NCBI RefSeq assembly: GCF_000485595.1
Contig: NW_014577316.1
Coordinates: 47,844-79,116 of the forward strand
DNA length: 31,273 nt
Direction: 5' to 3'
Source of the DNA: Priapulus caudatus
Taxonomy: Eukaryota; Priapulida; Priapulimorpha; Priapulimorphida; Priapulidae
Shown here: in pieces, positions 1 through 8,400 of the stretch
Position numbering within the stretch: position 1 is the first letter of the stretch
How the letters are laid out: every line of letters starts with the position of its first letter
Program-made: the position numbers and the translations under genes
Notes under the pieces: generated by a model
Databases searched by the model: none
Told to the model about the DNA's origin: nothing
Seen by the model: the letters and a program-made list of their open reading frames with translations, nothing else

Positions 1-420
1 AAGTAGCGTCGTTAGGGATTTTCGGATGATACGTCCTCTTTACATCCTCTTTATATTTTCACGGCATGAACATTTCCTGCAGGATTTCACGAGATATCTC
101 TGGCGGGAGTAGGTAAGAACAAAGGCCAGAGTTATAATTCGAACAAGTGAACATTTATGTACACATATAGATACCAAGATGGAAGCTGTAGGATGTGTAT
201 TCGAGCTGTGATGGTGTGAAGTGAAGCGAGCGTTGAGCAAATTTCGCAATCCCTCTTTCCTACCTGCTCTCTTATTCATGTTGTTTGTGCACGCAGCACA
301 GCGCGGGCGGGCGTTCGGTGTACTTGTGTGTTGCAGATGAGCATTTGACCGGCATTTACAGGTGATTATAAGCGAAATACAGTAGAGAAACATTAAGACT
401 TTGGTACATTTCGTGTTTAT
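1..420. other. Unassigned sequence
   Basis: I see no conserved coding exon, RNA gene or clear repeat here. The short open frames lack homology that I recognise. Confidence 0.4.
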
Positions 421-513
421 TTACCTTTTTTTTTTTATTGAGACGTTCCAAGTGCCTGTGCTACTAACGGCAACGCTCATACTCATAATCATACTCATAC
501 TCATAGCCATATA

Positions 514-1132
514 GGGTCTATGTCCCAGGTAGATACAATAATGTAACCCAACAAGAGTAGGGTTACAACGCGAGCCTATTCTTTTCTTTGGAGGAGCCCC
601 TGAGTGATTCACTCAGGGCGGTTTTATGGTGCGTTTTTCGAGACTAGAAGTAGAACTTCCAAACTGGGTTTATTCTAAACACGAACCTTTCTCCGCTATC
701 CTGAGCGGCGATATTTCGAGCGCCATTTCTGTTGACCTGTGATGCACGCATTCCCAATGCGCATAGCATTCGGCTAACTTCGGCTCCTGTGTTGCCTGAC
801 ATGCTGGCTCTGGTGACATCAATCATCATGACTGACCGTAGGCATCCCATGATGCATTCGATCTTGCAGCCGAAGTTAGCCGAACGCTATGCGTAGTGGG
901 TTAGGGTTGGGTTATATTAGTTTAATACAGAGTATTGTGATACATATTAAGTTCCAGGATAGCGGAGAAAGGTTCGTGTTTAGAATAAACCCAGTTTGGA
1001 AGTTCTAGTCTCGAAAAACGCACCATAAAACCTCACTGAGTGAATCACTCAGGGGCTCCTCCAAAGAAAAGAATAGGCTCCCGTTGTAACTCTACTCTTG
1101 TTGGGTTACATTATTGTATCTATGTCCCAGGG
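514..1132. repeat. Palindromic inverted-repeat element, copy 1 (element P)
   Basis: Arms 514-705 and 953-1132 are near-perfect reverse complements, differing by a few substitutions and small indels. The loop has a second, nested inverted repeat (about 760-785 with 868-893). Most of the right half and loop recur at about 9148-9745. It looks like a non-autonomous DNA transposon or foldback element; no transposase is present. The (actcat)-type simple repeat at about 475-507 abuts its left end. Confidence 0.8.
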
Positions 1133-1611
1133 TACTATCGGAGGGTACCCTGGTAACTATCTAATATGCCGGACCGTACCTCGCCTACTCCAAACCGTAC
1201 CCAGTTTTCAGCCCCCTCGACCGACTGTTGGTAGGAACTTGGAAGCGTACCGCTTTACAGCAATAGTCTAGGCTTTTTCCCGGTACATCTTTCAAAAATC
1301 TCGCATGTGCGAAAATGTCGTAAACATTACAAAAGGAAAACGCATTCCCGATCATCGCGATATTTGCAAAAAGATCGCGCGCATCAGTGTATATAGGTTG
1401 AAATTTATTCTTGGTTTCACAGTTTCATACTCCAATCCAACTTTATAAAGATATAAAGATTGGCGGTCTGTATATATATTTCAAATGTGGCGACATCAGT
1501 AGTGGACGGAACAGGGACAGTCAGGGTACGGTGGGGAGTAAGCGAGGTACGGTCCGGCATATCAGATAGTTACCAGGGTACGTTCCAGCAGTACCCAGAG
1601 AGACATAGACC
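1117..1611. mobile_element. MITE-like element Q, copy 1 (about 70-bp terminal inverted repeats)
   Basis: The ends (about 1117-1205 and 1523-1611) are inverted repeats holding accctggtaactatct and its complement. The interior has no coding capacity. It shares its outer end with the palindromic element P and has a second copy at 9970-10444, so the two form one composite cluster upstream of LARP7. Confidence 0.78.
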
Positions 1612-1746
1612 TTATCAGCCCTACTGACACTGTCGGCACGCGTATCATAGCCATGATTGCAAAACACTGTCTGTTTTTATCATGTTTACAAATTGATGCA
1701 ATAATCTAATCACATATTGCATGTTTATTTTCAAACATTTACAGCA

Positions 1747-1869
1747 ATGGATAAGGATAAAGACGATCATGAAAAGACTGTGGATGTTTCTAGCCATGGT
1801 AAAGGTGACAAGAACTTGAAGAAGTTGAGAAAACGTAATAAGAAATTAATGCGGGATATAAGACAGCAG
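1747..1869 (+). CDS. LARP7: LARP7 coding exon 1 (start codon, basic N-terminus)
   Basis: The ATG lies 2 bases after a good acceptor-like ttacag (ends 1744), so a non-coding 5' exon spliced in just before the start is likely. The exon codes 41 residues rich in Lys, Arg and Asp and ends in RDIRQQ, the lead-in to the La motif. The donor is gtatga, phase 0. Confidence 0.85.
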
Positions 1870-2365
1870 GTATGATTTCTATATGTTCAATCATGTAGCC
1901 GAATCGCAGAAACAACTAGATCTTTCATGTGTACGTGTTGCGTATACTGTCATATCATACATTATGCAGGTAGCCGTACCTGGAATAATTGCTTTCAAGT
2001 TTCATATATTTCACACATGTTCTTTCATTTGTTACACATTTGTTGACTAACCTATTATGTGTATATCACTAGCTAGACGAGAAGCTAATGTAGTAGGAAT
2101 TACATTACTATGGGGATTTTAATGATTAATGACAAAGGTCTTAACTTCTTCTTTCTCTTTCTGCAAATAGATGGAATTTTACTTCAGCGATTCGAACCTT
2201 GCAAAAGATCGCTTTATGAAGGAGCAGCTGAATAATGCAGAGGATGGATGTATGTATTCTATTGATTTGATAATTTCTCACAATTGTAACATGGAAACAT
2301 ATAACATATATAACAAGAGTAAGACCGAGGTAAAGAGAAACACAGAACGAGAGAAAGATGCACAT

Positions 2366-2410
<45 letters not shown>

Positions 2411-2411
2411 G

Positions 2412-2451
<40 letters not shown>

Positions 2452-5400
2452 AGATAGAGAGAGACTGAAAGATAGGTGGTAGATATAGCCCATAAGCTAT
2501 ATAGAGAGTCAGTAGGAGTCCAAGAATGGAACATTTATTACATTTATTGGAGTTCATTAGTGCTGTAGATAAATTTGTTTCTATGGTTTTATTCTTTGCT
2601 TTATTTACAGATATTGATTTGTCAATATTTACAAGATTCAACAAAATTCGATCGATGACTGTAGACCTCACGGTCTTGGCAGAATCTTTACAAAGTTCTG
2701 ATATTCTACAGTAGGTCTCACAGTATAGGTATCAGTGCTCGAAATAAGAAAAAAATGTGGTTGTCCGCGGAACCCGGCATAAATGGTTTCCGCAACAATT
2801 TCTGGTTGTCCCAAAAATATCCCCAAATCTCCTATTTTCAATCACATAATAATATGATCAGAAAACACCCAAAAACAGTGGCGTAGCCAGGATTTTTTAA
2901 CAAGGGGGCCGAAAACCAGCAACTGCGCAAAATAGTGATGACTTGATATATTTACTGGCTCCTCCGCTCCCTCTCCAACCCTACGGCTCCTCTACCTCTC
3001 AGCTCTGCAATCTTTGTTTTGGGCGCCATGCGAAAAGGCAACATTTTTATTCATTGTTCTCTGCTCCCAAGATATGTAATTGTTCAGTGGCAGGTCTAGG
3101 ATTCCAAGGAGGGGGGGGGGAACTTGGAAACTTGGGGTTTGCTGGTTCCAAATCAAGTTCACCTCTCATAAATCAGAAAACCTGACATATACCAGTGTTG
3201 AAATAGCAGCTGGTCCCATATTTTTATGTTATTCACGATTTAATTCACGATTAAGATTTCTTGATGTGCTAGAAAACACTCGGATTTGAAGTATGAAACT
3301 GAACATTATTGTGCCAGCTAGCCTATACCAGTTGGTTGGGATTGATTGTCATTCAGATGCAAAATATTGAAAGCAAAAGGTTATACACCATAGATTAATT
3401 GGGTACCACGCGTATATAAGATAGCCGAGTCGGTTTAGAGCAAAGATCGTATAGTGCTGGAGGCACAAGATAAACCAATCATGCGAAATCACGTGCAATG
3501 ACGTGTAGTACGCAATGGAGCGCCACGTCCGCCATTTTAGGAAGCAAAACCCGCTCCACGTCTGTTTGATACATAGAAATAATATGGATAACCATGGTTA
3601 ATATATATATATATATATATTATAATATAATGTAATAGATAATATTTTTATGCCAATAGCTGTATCAAATCTCTCATTCAAGTGTACAAAAATCTAACAA
3701 TGATTCATAATCGGATGTTACTATGTAGTATGTACACAGTGCAGTGGTGTAGTGTCAGACAGTGGTACAGTGCACAGGCACTTCATTGGACCGTCTCAAA
3801 CAAATAATGGTAAATAAAAAATAAATGTATCTACTATCAAAGTATTAATGTTTCTCTACCCTATTTCCCCTATTATTGTCGATAACTTGCTGTAATCCGT
3901 TTAAATGCTCATCTGCAACACACAAGTATGAAGTACACCGCACGTACGCCCTGTGCACAAACAACACTGCCACTGGTACTACATCATGTATCAACGAAGA
4001 TTGCACAACTCTTTCACGATGGATTTCGACAAAAAAGAATGTTTTCTCACCTTTCCGTATTCTTGGGAACTGAAGAAAGACAGGTCGGGCTTACACTGAC
4101 GATTCGAGCAATTTACAGCAGAACAGTAAGCTGAGCTGCAGCACACAGCAGACAGTTGCACAGAGCAGATACAGCAGCACATCCGGAACTTCTGTGAAAT
4201 TGCTTCCTAAAGGCCGCCGCACACCAGCCGATTTTTCACGCGATTTGATCGGCCCGATAGAAATCAGCCGATATTGGGTAGGTGTGCGCGTTCATTTGTA
4301 GACGATTTTATTTTTATCGGGTGATCGTTCCAAATCAAACATGTTTGATTTTGAACTGATGAGCCGATGAGCCGATGAGCGATTTTAAGGCCGCCGCACA
4401 CCTACATCGCTTCATCGCTTCATCGTTTGAAAAATCGCTGGTGTGGCGGCGGCTTTTAATGGCGGTTGTGGACGCCATGACCTACTACGCTATGATTGGA
4501 GAGTGGTTTATCTTGTGCCTCCGGCACTATACGATCTTTGGTTTAGAGTTAGTGCTAGGGTTAGGGATAGGGTTTCTTGGTTGTCCACTGGACAATGTCT
4601 CAGACTGGTTAGGTTGTCCGGCGCAAATTCTGGTTGTCTCGGACAACCGGACAACGCTTATTTCGAGCACTGGGTATGGTAAGGTTTAGATAGTTATGAT
4701 ATTATATTCATAATTGTCAAAATTGTATATTTTTTATTTTTTTACTTCTAGTGTAATATCCTTGAAAAAATGAGATTTTTGTGTTATTTTTTGCTTCCTA
4801 TCTTTACATAGGTCAGTGACGACAAGACAAAGGTCAAGCGGGTTACAGAGGTTGCTCAACTTGAAAATGTTGATGACTGTACAGTATACGTGGTTGGTAT
4901 ATTGAAGATTTATTCAGCATATATCATACTCACTGTGTGTATTTCTGATAAAGTATTGCTCAGATATATTGTTTTGTGTTTTATCGCTATGTTTATGTAT
5001 GTGTATTACTTCATCAACTAGCTGTCGATCGTATGTATGTTTTGTATCTCATTGGCGTGCATATAAGGAAGAGCTAATAATATCTTATTATTAGCTTTTG
5101 ATATTATTGATATTATTATTGATTATTGATTATTGATATTATTGATATTATTAGCTCTTGATATAAGTAAACAGGTTGTTTCCCTCTGTTATAGGAGAGG
5201 TTACCAAAACATGCTAACCATGATTGGGTGAAGCAGATTTTCAAGCGGTGTGGAAATGTAACATATGTCAGTATGCCAAAGTTTAAAAAGTCGAGCAATT
5301 TCAAAGGTTTCGCTTTTGTGGAATTTGATACTGCAAAGGCAGCAGAACTCGCCTGTCAGGTAATATATATGAATAGTCGCTTGTTTTCTTTTAATACATA

Positions 5401-8400
5401 ATGAGCTAATCGCTTAGTTTAATTATTTGGTCATTTATCTGTTTATTTTGAAGCACGTGTAATGCACAAGCGCACCTGTAGGTAACATTTTAACATTTTT
5501 TACAAGTGTAGCATGTTAATTACCTCGTTACCATGCAGTCAATTAGCATCGACATATTCAGTTCCTATAATGCATTCCTATCACTTTTGCCAGACCAGTT
5601 TTATACATAACATGGATGAATTGCCTACAAATCATTTAGAAATCAATCGAGATTGACAGTGACATGCATTTCAGTATCTTTTCTGACTTGTAGGTTAATT
5701 TCAGCAAAATGGTATGAAACTGCTCACGTTCTAGCACTCTTCTTGTAAAATTTTGCTGTAAACTATCTGTCATTTGTATTCATTTACAATTGCACAGTAT
5801 GCCATGTGCTATACATTACTTCTCCTTATTGGCACTTGTGATATTTCTTGAAAAGAGAGGTTGGTTTGTAATATTCTTGTCATTATTTTGTATGCAGGAA
5901 CTAAATGAGCCCATCTTGAGCAGTGAAGAAACCAAATGTGACATTATTGGTATGCTTGCATGTTTTTTTACTAGCAGTAGCAGTAAGCTAGGTAGAGAAG
6001 GCGAGACAGTGTATTATCGCATTGTGATAATGTCAAGCAAAACCTGATAAAGAAATCTAAATTCATGATGACATTTCTGAGGCTGCAAGCACATCTTACT
6101 ACGACATGAAAAGAACATATATTTATGATCTATGGGACTTATAAATCAATAATTTTCTCAGCGTGTCAGATTAATAATGTTGTGGTAAGAGTAACCGCCT
6201 CACCGTAAAAGCAGATAAATTTATCTGGCGAAGTCGGCTATAAGTAATCAGGGGACACAGTTATCAAAGCCCTGCACTCCGCTAGGAGCAAAAAAGGAAA
6301 ACCATGTTCTGAATGTATCAATGGTAAAGGTTTAGGTTTGTGAACCTAACTGCATCGGCTTCAAAACAAAGTGGCCTGTTTATTGTTTGTGGCATCTCCG
6401 CTCTGTCTTTCTGTTCTCTCTGAAACTGTATGTAGATTTTTGTTATGTTGCAGCTCCCATTAGCAAATCACTTGATAAAGGAGATGGTGGAAATGAATCA
6501 TGTGCGAAAAGAAACCTGAAGGAAGTAGAGGAGTCGGAAACCGTGAAGGTATGTGACTGTATCGGTTGAGTCACCTAATTCAACATGTTTCCAGTGTAAA
6601 ACCATGGACAAATAGCACGGGTAATTCATTGTCTTGTCACATACTGAAATACAGATGCGCCAAACCAAATGTTTTGCCTATAGCCAGTATTAGCATGTAC
6701 TTGATAAATTTTCTTAGGTTGTATGTAAAGCTTTCTTGATAAAATTTTAGAGGCAAGGCTGAGGTTCTGTAGCTTATCGATTGGTGATTTTCACTCCAAC
6801 ACCATTCTGTTTCTAATTGCAATTTTCAGGCAGACCATACGACTGAAGAGCCCAGTGCAAAACGCTTAAAACTTGATACTGAAATCAGTAGTGACCAGAG
6901 TCACTCAGAATCTAATCGTGAGTATTTGTAATGATTGTGGTAATGATTAGTAATGAAGTGGAACATTTGACGCTATACTAAGATGGATTCTGATTGAAAT
7001 TTTATGTAACTGATCTTAAAATAAATCTATCCATAGCGACGAAAAAACGCTGTGGAATATCTACCTATGTTGTTTAACCGATTTTCACATGCATCTATCT
7101 ATAAAACAGTGATTCAAATAGCAATCTGGTTTCTTAAACTAGATTCTTTTTTTATAAACATTTAAGGAATACCTGCAGGAAGCATATTGCGTATTCTCTA
7201 GCTTTTATTTTAATATTTGAAATAATGTTTATTTATTATAATATAAATGAACTGGTAATTTGCTATTCTAAGAATGCTAAATGTAGCTTTTAAAGTTTCT
7301 GCTCATTTTTGTAACATTTTAGTTTAATGTTGCTGTTCAATGTATTTCAATATAATATCTGTGAGCCTGTATTTAAAGGTCACACAGATCCAATCACCTC
7401 AGAAATTAAAAAGACCAGCAAGTCACACAGCTCACATAAGACTGAAGCAACTCTGGTGGAAAAAAGCAAGCCTCGAAAGCGACACAAAAGGCACAAGGAA
7501 ATTCCAGAGGAGTTGCATCCTCTTAGAGTGATGCCAAAGTATAGTATATTAACTATATTGTGTAGCAGTTCGACCTAGTTACCTATGCATGCAGCTCTGC
7601 CAGCACAAGCAGTGCGGCACTGTGTGTTAATCTATCTCCATAATATTCAGAGTAGAAAGCTGCAAATAGCTTTATGCACATTTTCATATCAGATAAGCAC
7701 GTGTGTAAAATTGAGCTCGAAACAGAGTGTTCAATTCACGGGTAGCGTATGAGATGGGTAGGCTAACCAGTTTTATTTTGTTTCAACACTTAAATAGCGT
7801 GATTAAAATAACAATTTCATCCATCAGTGTTGATTGTGCAGATGTGTGAAGAAGTGTTTCTCATAAGCTTTTTCGCTATAGCCTTTTTATTGGTTTATTT
7901 TACTGACTATGACATTTAGCTCTATGCTATTTTATTGTGAGTGTAATAATACCCTAACCTACCATCCTGATGTTAACCTAATATTAACTTTAGCAACCTC
8001 ACCACGATCTAACACAGTGTCAACGGTTTTTATTTATATTAGTAATTGCTAAGTAGCATGAAAGCCCCCAAATGCAGACTGTGAATTCTGTTTCTAATCC
8101 CATTGAAGTTGATAACAATATTTTCACAGAAAACAGTGGTTGGAGTTCAAGGTCCAGTATCGTGCGCTGCAAAAGTTGCAGATGGCTTCTTTGAAGGAGA
8201 GCCTTCTCATCGGAAACACAAAGCCAGTGTCGAAACCACCACTAGTAGGTGAATATGCATTGTGGTGTTTTTCTACAATTGTAAATATTGTAAATAGCAT
8301 TCAAAACGGTAAGTTTCATCTTCATCACTGCAGGAAGCACATGAAATAGTGTGAACTATAGTAAATGCTGGCACGGTTTAAATTTAGGTGTTGATTTATG

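Larger units (their letters stand above)
2733..4672. mobile_element. Outer DNA transposon in LARP7 intron 3, with nested insertions
   Basis: The two ends carry the inverted repeat cagtgctcgaaataag (2733-2748) and its complement (4657-4672), flanked on both sides by ggtat (2728-2732 and 4673-4677), a 5-bp target duplication. Internal segments near both ends share the ggttgtccg-type motif. Nothing codes for a transposase. The CAGNG terminus and 5-bp duplication resemble a hAT5-type non-autonomous element (inference). It fills almost all of intron 3 and was later invaded by other elements. Confidence 0.8.

Noticed and set aside
40-393. A 117-codon minus-strand frame at the left edge
   Set aside because: No recognisable domain, no splice or start context, and biased composition; kept as unassigned sequence.
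2141-2671. A 176-codon minus-strand frame rich in Leu-Ser
   Set aside because: It is the complement of the (GA)n tract and overlaps LARP7 exons 2 and 3 in antisense.
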